64,000 bases of DNA. It comes from Streptomyces noursei. Its GTDB lineage: Bacteria; Actinomycetota; Actinomycetes; Streptomycetales; Streptomycetaceae. Shown piece by piece: positions 25,643 to 34,502 of this stretch. The position numbers were made by a program, and so were the translations under genes. How positions within the stretch are numbered: position 1 is the first letter of the stretch; every line of letters starts with the position of its first letter. The notes below the pieces were generated by a model that searched no databases, was not told the origin of the DNA, and worked only from the letters and a program-made list of their open reading frames with translations. The stretch spans positions 1,302,001-1,366,000 of the forward strand of contig NZ_CP070326.1 in the NCBI RefSeq assembly GCF_016917755.1, given 5' to 3'.

Positions 25643-25955
25643 GGCGGGGCTCGGGCCGTGAATCGAGGCGGGGAAAGTCCGTCGCACCGGCCGCCGCCGG
25701 CTCGGCGGTGGGTCACGCTGCTCCTGGCCGCCGTCGGGGTCCGCACCAGGTGGCCGTCCGCGCCGGTCCGGCCCGTTCGGCTGCCTGACGGGTGTCGACA
25801 CGCCGGACACCCGAACGGCGGCGACGGCCGATGGCAGCCCCCGGGCCCGGCCGGGCCGGCCGCCGGCACGCCGCCGCCGACCGCCCCCGACCACCGCGTT
25901 CGAACACATCGCCCAGGACCGTCTTCCTGCCCGATCACCGGCCGACGCGGCGGTT
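25643..25955. other. Intergenic region between the thiI leader and the transketolase gene
   Basis: About 310 bases of very GC-rich sequence. No frame here has plausible protein features. It should hold the promoter of the riboswitch-thiI transcript; I see no clear -35/-10 pair. Confidence 0.5.
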
Positions 25956-25990
25956 AGGGTCTGTCCGACCCTGACCCGTCGGGCAGACCC
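25956..25990. repeat. AGGGTCTGTCCGA-type inverted repeat, copy 2
   Basis: AGGGTCTGTCCGA (25956-25968) and TCGGGCAGACCC (25979-25990) form a near-perfect inverted repeat 86 bases upstream of the transketolase ATG. It matches the element at 8511-8547 in arms, loop length and orientation. A half copy, AGGGTCTGTC, occurs at 18611-18620. Confidence 0.6.
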
Positions 25991-26075
25991 CAACCTGCCC
26001 CGGACGGTGAGCGGCCACCCCGAACCGGCGGCCGCTCACCCTGCGCCCACCGGCCGTCCACGAAAGGCCCCCACC

Positions 26076-27947
26076 ATGACCGCAGCGCAGACCACCACGC
26101 TCGGACCCGACAGCGACCTGTCCCAGATCTTCGAACTCGCGCAGCAGCTGCGCGTGGACTCGGTGCGCGCCAGCACCGCGGCCGGCTCCGGGCACCCCAC
26201 GTCCAGCCTGTCCGCGGCCGACCTGATGGCCGTCCTCATGACCCGCCACCTGCGCTACGACTGGGACGCGCCCGACAACCCCGCGGGCGACCACCTGGTC
26301 TTCTCCAAGGGCCATGCCTCTCCCCTGCTCTATGCGATGTTCAAGGCGGCCGGTGTGGTCAGCGACGACACGCTGATGACGACCTACCGCCGCTTCGGCC
26401 ACCGTCTGCAGGGCCACCCCACGCCCGTGCTGCCCTGGGTGGACGTGGCCACCGGTTCGCTGGGCCAGGGCATCGGCTACGGCGTCGGCATCGCGCTGGC
26501 GGGCCGGGACCTGGACAAGCAGCCCTACCGGGTGTGGGTGCTGTGCGGGGACAGCGAGATGGCCGAGGGGTCCGTCTGGGAGGCCCTCGACAAGGCCGGC
26601 CACTACCGGCTGGCCAACTTCACCGCCGTCGTCGACGTCAACCGCCTCGGCCAGTGCGGCCCCACCGAGCTGGAGTGGGACACCGGCACCTATGCCCGCC
26701 GCATCGAGGCGTTCGGATGTCGCGCGATCGTCATCGACGGGCACGACCTGCAGGCGATCGACCAGGCCCTGACCACCGCCGCCGACGGCCAGGCACCCAC
26801 CGTCGTCGTCGCCAGGACCGTCAAGGGCCGCGGCGTGGCAGAGGTCGCCGACAAGGAGGGCTGGCACGGCAAGGCCCTGCCCGAGGACATGGCCGACCGC
26901 GCCGTCGCCGAACTGGGTGGCGTCCGCAATATGCACGTGCGCGGTCCCCGGCCGCCGGCCGTGACGCCCGCGCCCATCCCGGCCGCCGGTCCCATCGAGC
27001 TGCCGCGCTTCGAGGTCGGCGACAAGGTCGCCACCCGCGTCGCCTTCGGCCATGCCCTGGCCGCCCTCGGTGCCCGCCCGGACGTCGTCGCCCTGGACGC
27101 CGAGGTCGGCAACTCCACCCACGCCCAGGACTTCGAGAAGGCCCATCCCGAGCGGTACTTCCAGACCTACATCGCCGAGCAGCAGATGATCGCCGACGCC
27201 GTCGGCATGGCCGTGCGCGGGTACCGCCCCTACGCCACCACCTTCGCCGCGTTCCTCACCCGCGCCCACGACTTCATCCGCATGGCCGCCGTCTCCCAGA
27301 TCACCATGGCGCTGTGCGGAACCCACAGCGGCGTCGAGATCGGCGCCGACGGCCCCTCGCAGATGGGTCTGGAAGACCTCGCCATGATGCGCGCCGTCCA
27401 CGGTTCCACGGTGCTCTACCCCAGCGACGCCACCTCCGCCGCCGCCCTGACCGCCGCCATGGCCGAGCTCGACGGCATCTCCTACCTGCGCACCACCCGC
27501 GGCCCCTACCCCGTCCTCTACGACGGCGACGAGACCTTCCCCGTGGGCGGCTCCAAGACGCTGCGCCACAGCCCGCACGACCGGGTCACCCTGATCGGCG
27601 CCGGCGTCACCCTCCACGAGTGCCTGGCCGCCGCCGAGCACCTCGCCGCCGAGGACGTCCCGGCCCGCGTCATCGACCTGTACTCCCTCAAGCCCGTCGA
27701 CGCCGGTGCCCTCGCCCGGGCCGCCCAGGAGACCGGCGCCCTCGTCGTCGTCGAGGACCACCACCCCGAAGGCGGCATCGGAGAAGCCGTCCTGTCGGCG
27801 CTCGCCGCCACCGGCAGCCATCCCGCCTTCAGCCACCTCGCCGTCACCGACCTGCCGGGCTCCGGCACCACCGACGAACTCCTCGACGCCGCCGGCATCT
27901 CCCATCCCCACATCGCCCGGGCGGCCCGCGCCCTGCTCGGTTCGTAG
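26076..27947 (+). CDS. tkt: Transketolase (short, two-subunit-type fusion)
   Basis: 623 residues from the ATG at 26076 (GAAAGG upstream). TPP-binding motif GDSEMAEGSVWEAL with the downstream Asn in VVDVNRLGQ (about 155-190), SGHPTSSLSAAD near the N-terminus, and in the second half EQQMIADAVGMA with the TPP-activating glutamate, THSGVEIGADG, and LYSLKPVD in the C-terminal domain. The length is nearer to the animal/archaeal-like transketolase class (about 620 residues) than to the standard bacterial enzyme (about 660-700), so this may be a second, specialised transketolase. It moves two-carbon ketol units between sugar phosphates. An AGGGTCTGTCCGA element precedes it and a SARP regulator follows. 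Confidence 0.9.
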   Translation: MTAAQTTTLGPDSDLSQIFELAQQLRVDSVRASTAAGSGHPTSSLSAADLMAVLMTRHLRYDWDAPDNPAGDHLVFSKGHASPLLYAMFKAAGVVSDDTLMTTYRRFGHRLQGHPTPVLPWVDVATGSLGQGIGYGVGIALAGRDLDKQPYRVWVLCGDSEMAEGSVWEALDKAGHYRLANFTAVVDVNRLGQCGPTELEWDTGTYARRIEAFGCRAIVIDGHDLQAIDQALTTAADGQAPTVVVARTVKGRGVAEVADKEGWHGKALPEDMADRAVAELGGVRNMHVRGPRPPAVTPAPIPAAGPIELPRFEVGDKVATRVAFGHALAALGARPDVVALDAEVGNSTHAQDFEKAHPERYFQTYIAEQQMIADAVGMAVRGYRPYATTFAAFLTRAHDFIRMAAVSQITMALCGTHSGVEIGADGPSQMGLEDLAMMRAVHGSTVLYPSDATSAAALTAAMAELDGISYLRTTRGPYPVLYDGDETFPVGGSKTLRHSPHDRVTLIGAGVTLHECLAAAEHLAAEDVPARVIDLYSLKPVDAGALARAAQETGALVVVEDHHPEGGIGEAVLSALAATGSHPAFSHLAVTDLPGSGTTDELLDAAGISHPHIARAARALLGS

Positions 27948-28076
27948 CCCGCCCGGCGCGGCGCTCCACGGGTGGCCGGGAGCCGCGCCGCCGCGGGACG
28001 CGGGCGGGAACGTTCACCTCGCCCACACGTTGTGCAGCCTCGTCGAAGCGCGCTCAAGGGCTGGTCAGCTGCGACC

Positions 28077-28082
28077 TATACT
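28077..28082 (+). promoter_or_regulatory. Putative -10 hexamer for the SARP gene
   Basis: TATACT stands out in GC-rich sequence and ends 7 bases before the GTG at 28090, so transcription could begin at or next to the start codon (a leaderless mRNA, common in Streptomyces). No good -35 is seen. Confidence 0.4.
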
Positions 28083-28089
28083 CCCCTGC

Positions 28090-31080
28090 GTGTCTTCGAC
28101 GGGTGGGGTGTCCACGGGTGTGCGGCAGCTTCGACTGGCTCTTCTCGGACCGCTTCAGGGCTGGCGTGGTGGCATACCGCTGGAGCTCGGTCCGGTGCGC
28201 GAACAGGCGCTGCTCGCCGCGCTGCTGCTGCGGCCGGGGGTGACGGCCAGCCGTCAGCAACTCCTCGACGGTGTCTGGGGCACGGAGCAGCCGGGCACCG
28301 GCGCGAAGGTCATTCCGGTCTATGTGCACCGGCTGCGCCGATGCCTGGACGCTCCCGGGGACGGCCCCGCGGAGTCCGTGATCGTCACCGACCGCGGGGG
28401 CTATCGCTTCGTCCCGCGGGACGCGTGGGTGGACGCGGCGCGCATGGCGGAGTTCGCCGCCGAGGCGAGCTCGGCGCGGGGCTGCGGCGACCTGGACACC
28501 GCGGTGGATGCCTGGTCCAAGGCCCTGGAGCTGTTCCGGGGTGAGCCGTTGGCCGGGATTCCCGGGCCGTTCGCGCAGGGGGAGCGGCTGCGGTTGACGG
28601 AGTACCGGCTCGCCCTGCTCCAGGACAAGCTCGGTTGCGAGCTGCGGCTGGGCCGGCACGCGGCGGCCGTCGGCGAACTGTTCGCGCTGACCGAGGCGCA
28701 CCCCTACCACGAGGCGCTGGCCGCCCTGCTGATCCGTGCCCTCTACGTCGGCAATCGGCAGGCCGATGCCCTGGACGTCTATGCCAAGGTGCGCCGTCGC
28801 CTGGTGCGGGACCAGGGGGCGGAGCCGGGACCCGAACTGCGGCAGACGCACGAGGCGGTGCTGCGCCGCGATGACGCGCTGCTGTTCGGCACGGCCGCCC
28901 GGCAGCAGCCCCGGCCGGCGCCAGCGCGGCCGCCGGCCGGGCGCCGGGACCGTCCCGAGCGCCCGGTGCGCAACGAACTGCCGGTCGGTGTCGGCAACTT
29001 CACCGGCCGGGACCGGGAGCTCGCGCTCCTCGGCGCGTCGGCCGCGGACCCGGACGGTGTGACGGTCCGCGCGGTGGACGGCATGGCCGGCGTCGGCAAG
29101 ACCGCGCTGGTGGTGCACGCGGCGCGGACGGTGCACCAGCGGTATCCGGACGGCTGTCTGTTCGTCGATCTGCACGGGTACCGCGAGGATCGCGGGGCAC
29201 CGGGTCCACAGCGGGTGCTGCGCCGGCTGTTGCGGGCGGTCGGCGCCGACGAGGGGGAGGATTCCGAGGACCTGGACGAGCTGGCCGCGTCCTGGCGGAC
29301 CGCGACCGCCGCGCTGCGGCTGCTGCTGGTCCTCGACGACGCCGCCGGCGCCGAGCAGGTGCGTCCGCTGTTGCCCGCCGGGCCGGGCAGCATGCTGCTG
29401 GTGACCAGTCGTCAGCGGCTGACGGGCCTGGACGTGGACCGCAGGATCTCGCTGGCCCCGCTCGACCTCGACGACGCGGTGGGCCTGCTCAGCCGCATCG
29501 TGGGCGGCTCGGGCTCCCCCCACGAGCACGGCGCGATCCGCCGGCTCGCCGGCCTGTGCGATCAGCTGCCGCTGGCCCTGCGCATCGCCGGTGCGCGGCT
29601 GCAGAACCGCCCGTTGTGGGCGTGGGAGTCGCTCGCCGCCCGGCTGGCGGACGACGAGCGCCGGCTCGGTGAGCTCTCGGTCGAGGACCGCAGCGTGGAG
29701 GCGGCTTTCCAGCTCTCCTACGACCAGTTGCCGGCCGCCGAGCAGCGCGCGTTCCGCGCCCTGGGGCTCTCCCCCACCGTGGAACTCGACGCGTTGACGC
29801 TGGCCGCCATGCTCGACTGGACACGGCCGGACGCCGAACGCGTCCTGGGGAGCCTGGTCGATGCGAGCCTCGTACAGCAGGTGGCGGCCGACCGCTATCG
29901 GTTGCACGACCTGGTCGCGGTCTACGCCCGACGCGTCGCGGCCGGGTTTCCCGAGGAGGTCGCGGCGGTCCGGGACGGGGTGTTCCGGTTGTATGTGTCG
30001 GCCGCCCGCCGTTCCAGCGACTGGGGACCCTCGGCCTTCCCGACCGGTCCGGCTCCGGGGACCGCCCCGTTCGCCGACTGGGAGGAGGCCACGAACTGGC
30101 TGGACGCGGTGGGCGGCGAGCTGGTCGACGTGGTCGGGCACGCGGTGGACGTGGGCAAGCTCGACGAGGCGTGCTGGATCACCGAGGGCCTGTTCGACTA
30201 CCTCACCCGGCAGGGTCGGTTCCACGAGTGCCGCACCGCCCTGGAGACGGTACTGCCCCTGGTCACGGTGGTCACCGACCGGCGGATGGTCTCCGAACTG
30301 CGTACCTGTATGGGGATGATGTACGGCCTGCAGGGCCGTTACGAGCAGGCCCACCCCTTGTTGACCGAGGCCCTGGAGATCAGCCGTCGCGCCGGCGACC
30401 TGTTGGAACAGGCCAGGGCCCTGGGCAACCTCGGGACGTTCGCCAATCTGCAGGGCCGGGTCGCGGAGTCCATGGAGTTCTTCGCCGAAGTCGCCGGGAT
30501 CGTCGGGAAGTTGGACGACGAATGGCTCACGGCCGTGGTCACGGCCACCGTCGGCGACATGCACCATCAGCTCGGCGAGCACGAGCGGGCGTACGAGTGC
30601 TACACGGAGGCGATCGTCCTCGCGGAGCGGGTCGACAGTCCCCGACTGCTCGGCAAGACGCTGCTCCGCCTGGGGTGTCTGCAACTCGACCGCGGCCGGC
30701 CCCTGGACGCCGCGGGGACGCTGCACAGGGCTGCGGACCTGGCCATCCGCCTGGCGGACGTACCCCTCTACGCGACCGTCCTCGGCAGACTGGGCACCGC
30801 CGCGGCCTGTCTGGGCAACGTGGCACAGGCGGCCGAGTTCGGTAGCCGGGCGCGCGGGGTGCTGAGCGGGCGGACCGGCGGCACATCGGAGATGGCCCGC
30901 TCCGAGATGATCCGCACGCGACTGGTCTGGAACAACGTCGCGGCGGAGGATCTCGCCGGATCGCGGGAGTTCTTCGAGCGGTCCGTGGCCCTCCCCGACG
31001 CCGCCCCCAACCGCGCGCGGATCTCCCACTTCCTGGACGACATACGCCGCCAACGACACTGGGACGGAACCGACTTCTAG
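28090..31080 (+). CDS. SARP/AfsR-type regulator with NB-ARC ATPase and TPR domains
   Basis: 996 residues from the GTG at 28090; in-frame GTGs at 28108 and 28120 are alternatives. Order: OmpR-like winged helix (LLGPLQGWRGGIPLELGPVR to DRGGYRFVP, about 14-110), BTAD domain (about 115-255, ending LVRDQGAEPGPELRQTHEAVL), a Pro/Arg-rich linker, NB-ARC ATPase with GMAGVGKTAL (about 330) and LLLVLDDAAGAEQV (about 412), and C-terminal TPR repeats (RALGNLGTFANLQGRVAESM; TVGDMHHQLGEHERAYECYTE). This is the AfsR architecture. Its target is not shown; the adjacent transketolase gene or a biosynthetic locus are candidates. The divergent and downstream genes (haem uptake) have their own iron control. Confidence 0.9.
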   Translation: MSSTGGVSTGVRQLRLALLGPLQGWRGGIPLELGPVREQALLAALLLRPGVTASRQQLLDGVWGTEQPGTGAKVIPVYVHRLRRCLDAPGDGPAESVIVTDRGGYRFVPRDAWVDAARMAEFAAEASSARGCGDLDTAVDAWSKALELFRGEPLAGIPGPFAQGERLRLTEYRLALLQDKLGCELRLGRHAAAVGELFALTEAHPYHEALAALLIRALYVGNRQADALDVYAKVRRRLVRDQGAEPGPELRQTHEAVLRRDDALLFGTAARQQPRPAPARPPAGRRDRPERPVRNELPVGVGNFTGRDRELALLGASAADPDGVTVRAVDGMAGVGKTALVVHAARTVHQRYPDGCLFVDLHGYREDRGAPGPQRVLRRLLRAVGADEGEDSEDLDELAASWRTATAALRLLLVLDDAAGAEQVRPLLPAGPGSMLLVTSRQRLTGLDVDRRISLAPLDLDDAVGLLSRIVGGSGSPHEHGAIRRLAGLCDQLPLALRIAGARLQNRPLWAWESLAARLADDERRLGELSVEDRSVEAAFQLSYDQLPAAEQRAFRALGLSPTVELDALTLAAMLDWTRPDAERVLGSLVDASLVQQVAADRYRLHDLVAVYARRVAAGFPEEVAAVRDGVFRLYVSAARRSSDWGPSAFPTGPAPGTAPFADWEEATNWLDAVGGELVDVVGHAVDVGKLDEACWITEGLFDYLTRQGRFHECRTALETVLPLVTVVTDRRMVSELRTCMGMMYGLQGRYEQAHPLLTEALEISRRAGDLLEQARALGNLGTFANLQGRVAESMEFFAEVAGIVGKLDDEWLTAVVTATVGDMHHQLGEHERAYECYTEAIVLAERVDSPRLLGKTLLRLGCLQLDRGRPLDAAGTLHRAADLAIRLADVPLYATVLGRLGTAAACLGNVAQAAEFGSRARGVLSGRTGGTSEMARSEMIRTRLVWNNVAAEDLAGSREFFERSVALPDAAPNRARISHFLDDIRRQRHWDGTDF

Positions 31081-31125
31081 TTTCGGCTTCTCGTTTCGGC
31101 TTCTCGTTTCGGCTTCTGGTTTCAG
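31081..31125. repeat. Short tandem repeat, 13-bp unit
   Basis: Three copies of TTTCGGCTTCTCG (31081-31093, 31094-31106, 31107-31119, the last with one change) plus a partial copy, directly after the SARP stop codon. The rest of 31126-31239 before the hmuV stop shows no gene I can support. Confidence 0.85.
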
Positions 31126-31239
31126 CCCGGTCGGTCGCACGGTGCTACGGCAGTGCGTCGGTGTCCAGGGCGGCTGCCCGCAGCGCCTCGGCGACCACGA
31201 GCACGGCGTCCCGCGGCTGCCCGGGAAGTAGCGCGGCCG

Positions 31240-32073
31240 TCAGCGCGAGCGTACGGGGACGACCAGGGGCGTGCCGGTGCCGGGGTGGGCGACCACCTCG
31301 ATCGGCTGTCGGTAGATCCGGGACAGCAGGTCCGCCTCGAAGACCTCGGCCGGCGGGCCCTGGGCGGCGATCCGCCCGCCGTGCAGCACGGCGACCCGGT
31401 CCGCGTACGCCGAGGCCAGCCCCAGGTCGTGGAGGACCACGACGACCGCGTCCCCGGCCGCCGCCCGCTGCCGGCAGATCCTGAGCACCAGCTCCTGGTG
31501 GCGCAGGTCCAGCGCGGCGGTCGGTTCGTCGAGGAGCAGCAGCGGGGCGCGCTGGGCCAGTGTCCGGGCCAGGGCCACTCGCGCGCGCTCCCCGCCCGAC
31601 AGGGCCGCGAAGGGGCGTGCGGAGAACGGCGTCACCTCGGTGGCCGCCATCGCCGCCGCCACCGCGGCCCCGTCCTCGTCCTCGGCGGGCGTGCCGGCCC
31701 AGGGCGCCCGGCCCATCCGTACGACCTCGGCGACGGTGAAGGGGAAGGAGAGGGCGGCGGACTGCGGAAGGACGGCGCGGCGCAGCGCCAGTTCGGGGGC
31801 GGACCACGCGTCGGCCGGGCGGCCGTCGACGCGTACCTCGCCGCCGGCCGCGGGCAGGTCGGCGGCGAGCGCGGCCAACAGGGTGGACTTCCCCGCGCCG
31901 TTGGGCCCGACCAGGGCCAACACCTCGCCCGCGGTGGCCGCGAGGTGCACCCCGTCCAGCACGGTCCGCCCGCCCAGACGCACGGTCAGCGCGCGGGCGT
32001 CGGCGTACTGGCTGCCGGGCTCGGGCCGGGCGGGGATCCGCCGGGGCGTCCGGGTGAGCAGTTTGCCGATCAC
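31240..32073 (-). CDS. hmuV: Haem ABC transporter ATP-binding protein
   Basis: 277 residues, GTG start after AAGGAGA. Walker A GPNGAGKSTLL (about residue 55), Q-loop LPQSAALSFPFTVAEVV, signature LSGGERARVALARTLAQ, Walker B LLLLDEPTAALD and the switch His in VVLHDLGLA are all present. The LPQ...FPFTVAEVV segment is typical of FecE/HmuV iron and haem importers. Last gene of the hmuTUV operon; it follows the permease gene after 49 bases. Confidence 0.92.
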   Translation of the reverse strand: MIGKLLTRTPRRIPARPEPGSQYADARALTVRLGGRTVLDGVHLAATAGEVLALVGPNGAGKSTLLAALAADLPAAGGEVRVDGRPADAWSAPELALRRAVLPQSAALSFPFTVAEVVRMGRAPWAGTPAEDEDGAAVAAAMAATEVTPFSARPFAALSGGERARVALARTLAQRAPLLLLDEPTAALDLRHQELVLRICRQRAAAGDAVVVVLHDLGLASAYADRVAVLHGGRIAAQGPPAEVFEADLLSRIYRQPIEVVAHPGTGTPLVVPVRSR

Positions 32074-32122
32074 GGCTGGTCTCCTTGAGCGAGCGGGGCG
32101 GTACGGGGCGCGGCGGCGGGCG

Positions 32123-33223
32123 TCATGCCCAACCCCCTTGCCTGCGACGGGTCCGGCGCAGCAACCAGAAGAAGAACGGGCTGCCGAAGAGCGCGGTGAG
32201 CACCCCCAGCGGAAGCTCGGCGGGCGCCACCGCCGTACGGGCCGCGAGATCGGCGACCACCAGCACCAGGGCGCCGGCCAGCGCGCTGCCCGGGATCAGG
32301 AAGCGGTGTCCGGGACCCGCGGCCATCCGCAGCAGGTGCGGGACGAGCAGCCCGACGAAGGTGATGATCCCGGCCACCGCCACCGCCGCGGCGGTCAGCA
32401 GCGCCACCACCAGGATCAGCACGATCCGCAGCCGTTCGACGTCCACCCCCAGATGGCGGGCGGACCGTTCGCCGAGCGCCAGCAGGTCCAACTTGCGGGC
32501 GTACAGCGGCGCCACGGCCAGTCCGGCCAGCGCGCACGGCAGCACCGCGAGCACCTTCGGCCAGGTGGCCTGGGAGAGCGAACCGAGCTGCCAGAACGTG
32601 ATCTGACTGATCTGGGCGTTGTCGGCGAGGAAGACGAACAGGCCGATCAGCGCGCCGGCGAAGGCGTTCACCGCGATACCGGTCAGGATCAGGGTGACGA
32701 CCTCGCTGCGCCCGCCGGAGCGGGAGAGCAGATAGACCAGGCCGACGGTCGACAGCCCGGCCGCGAACGCGCAGACCGTCACCGTCCAGTTGCCCAGGAA
32801 CGTCAGGCCCAGCGCGATCGCCCCGACGGCGCCGACCGCCGCGCCCGCCGAGATGCCGATGACGCCCGGTTCGGCGAGCGGGTTGCCGAACACGCCCTGC
32901 ATCAGCGCGCCGGCGCAGCCCAGCGAGGCCCCGACGAGCAGCGCCAGCACCACCCGCGGCAGCCGGACGTTCCACAGCACGCTCTCGCCGACCCGGTCCA
33001 GTGCCGCACCGCCGAGGTGGAGCCGGTGCAGCACCGACCCGGCGACCTCGCCGACCGGGATGCCGTACGCGCCGGTCCCGGCGGAGAGCAGCGCGGCCGA
33101 CAACAGCGCCGCGGCCAGCCCGAGGACGAGGAGGAGGGGCGCGCGGCGGCGGGCGGGGCGCGACGGCGGCGCGGGGTCCGGCTCGGTGGCGGGTTCCGCA
33201 CTGGTGGGGCTCAGGGTCGTCAT
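32123..33223 (-). CDS. hmuU: Haem ABC transporter permease (FecCD family)
   Basis: 366 residues from the ATG at 33223, one base after the hmuT stop. About nine to ten membrane helices. Family marks: RLPRVVLALLVGASLGCAGA, then QGVFGNPLAEPGVIGISAGA, ITFWQLGSLSQATW, and GIITFVGLLVPHLLR near the coupling-helix region. It forms the membrane channel with HmuV as its ATPase and HmuT as binding protein. A Ser/Pro-rich N-terminal tail of about 35 residues precedes the first helix. Confidence 0.93.
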   Translation of the reverse strand: MTTLSPTSAEPATEPDPAPPSRPARRRAPLLLVLGLAAALLSAALLSAGTGAYGIPVGEVAGSVLHRLHLGGAALDRVGESVLWNVRLPRVVLALLVGASLGCAGALMQGVFGNPLAEPGVIGISAGAAVGAVGAIALGLTFLGNWTVTVCAFAAGLSTVGLVYLLSRSGGRSEVVTLILTGIAVNAFAGALIGLFVFLADNAQISQITFWQLGSLSQATWPKVLAVLPCALAGLAVAPLYARKLDLLALGERSARHLGVDVERLRIVLILVVALLTAAAVAVAGIITFVGLLVPHLLRMAAGPGHRFLIPGSALAGALVLVVADLAARTAVAPAELPLGVLTALFGSPFFFWLLRRTRRRQGGWA

Positions 33224-33224
33224 G

Positions 33225-34295
33225 TCACTTCCCCCTGGCGTGGAGCTGCTCGACGAGCGAGGCGAGCACCTGGTCGGTCCGCGGGCCGAAGTTGAGCAGC
33301 ACACCGTCGTCCACGGCGGCCACCCGGCGGTCCATGCCGGCCGGGGTCTCGGCGACGCCGGGGATCTTCAGCAGCCCGTCCACGCCGCCCACGGAGTCCA
33401 GGCCCTTGGACATGACGAGCAGGACGTCCGGCGCCGCCTTGGCCAGCGCCTCGCTGGTGATCGGCGTGAAGTCCTTGGTCAGCCCGGACTCCTTGCCGGC
33501 GTCCACCCCGCCGGCCGCCTCGATCAGCGAGTCGGCGCCCGAGCCGGCACCGCCCAGGAGGTAGACGGAGGCCGAGCCGCGCAGATAGAGGAAGGCCACC
33601 CGCGGCCGGTCACCGCGGTGCGGGATCTTCTTCTCGACTGCCGCCAGGCGCTGCCCGGTGCGTTCCTTGAGCCGGGCGCCGGCCCGCTGTACGCCGAGCG
33701 CCGCGGCCACCGCGTCGATGCGCCTGCCGACGTCGGAGAGGCGCTTGGCCGGTTCGAGGACGACGAGCGGGATGCCCGCGTCCCGGATCTGGTCGATGGC
33801 CTCGGCCGGCCCCGTGGTGGTGTCCGCGAGCACCACGTCGGGCTTGAGGGCGAGCACGTTCTCCGCCGAGACGTCGTGTGCGCGGGTGACGACGGGCAGC
33901 CGCTGCGCCTGCGCGAAGGTGGTGGTGATGTCGCGGGCCACCACCTTGTCGCCCAGGCCGAGCGAGTAGACCAGTTCCGAGAGGGAGCCGGTGAGCGGAA
34001 CGATCCGGTCGACCTTGCGCACCGTCACCTCATGGCCGTCGGCGGAGCGTACGGTCGCGGGCAGCGCCGGGGCGGGGGCCGGCCCGGACAGTGGCTCGAC
34101 GCGGTCGGCGGCCTGCCGGGCCGCGCCCGGGGAACCGTCCTTGCCGCCGCTCTTCGCCGTGTCGGCGACGCCGCCCGGGCCGCCGCCGCAGCCGGTGAGC
34201 AGTACAGCGAGGGCCAGCAGGAGCGCGAGCGCGGCGGCCGGTGCGCCGCGGGAGCGGGTGCGCCGGCCGTCGGGCTCCCGGAGAGGTGCGGTCAC
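33225..34295 (-). CDS. hmuT: Haem-binding lipoprotein of the ABC importer
   Basis: 356 residues, GTG start. A basic N-terminus and hydrophobic segment end in a lipobox (LLTGC, Cys about residue 36), so the protein should be lipid-anchored outside the membrane. After a Gly/Pro linker comes the class III binding-protein fold: VRKVDRIVPLTGSLSELVYSLGLGDKVV, then ENVLALKPDVVLADT, a long helix, and YLRGSASVYLLGGAGSGADSL. This is the HmuT layout. First gene of hmuTUV, divergent from the HtaA genes; the iron box in between should control both directions or at least one. Confidence 0.92.
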   Translation of the reverse strand: MTAPLREPDGRRTRSRGAPAAALALLLALAVLLTGCGGGPGGVADTAKSGGKDGSPGAARQAADRVEPLSGPAPAPALPATVRSADGHEVTVRKVDRIVPLTGSLSELVYSLGLGDKVVARDITTTFAQAQRLPVVTRAHDVSAENVLALKPDVVLADTTTGPAEAIDQIRDAGIPLVVLEPAKRLSDVGRRIDAVAAALGVQRAGARLKERTGQRLAAVEKKIPHRGDRPRVAFLYLRGSASVYLLGGAGSGADSLIEAAGGVDAGKESGLTKDFTPITSEALAKAAPDVLLVMSKGLDSVGGVDGLLKIPGVAETPAGMDRRVAAVDDGVLLNFGPRTDQVLASLVEQLHARGK

Positions 34296-34458
34296 TGTCC
34301 CGCCTTTCTACGGACGTCAGTTGACGTGTGTCGTGGGTGTTGCGCGTGCCGTGCAGGGCTCGTGGGTCGTGCAGGGCGCGTGGGTCGGGTGGGTCATGTG
34401 GGGTGGTCGGAGCGGGTGCGGTGGCCGTCCTGGGGTTTCCTCACGCGACAGCGATACC

Positions 34459-34477
34459 TTAGGTTAGCCTTACCTTA
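34459..34477. promoter_or_regulatory. IdeR/DmdR-type iron box
   Basis: TTAGGTTAGCCTTACCTTA is a near-match to the 19-bp DtxR/IdeR consensus. It lies 26 bases before the ATG of the first HtaA gene and about 160 bases before hmuT. Iron-loaded regulator bound here would repress haem uptake. Confidence 0.88.
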
Positions 34478-34502
34478 TTAGCTAGCCCTGGAGGGGTTCC
34501 CG

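Noticed and set aside
31081..31125. Tandem repeat considered as a CRISPR or attachment site
   Set aside because: The units are 13 bp and directly abutting with no spacers, and there is no integrase or cas gene nearby.
28054..31140. Open frame of about 1,000 codons on the minus strand opposite the SARP gene
   Set aside because: Shadow of the regulator; the plus strand has clear winged-helix, BTAD and Walker motifs.
31145..31807. Minus-strand frame overlapping hmuV and running past its stop
   Set aside because: Different frame from the intact ABC ATPase and no recognisable domain; the tail beyond hmuV looks protein-like but too short to support a call.
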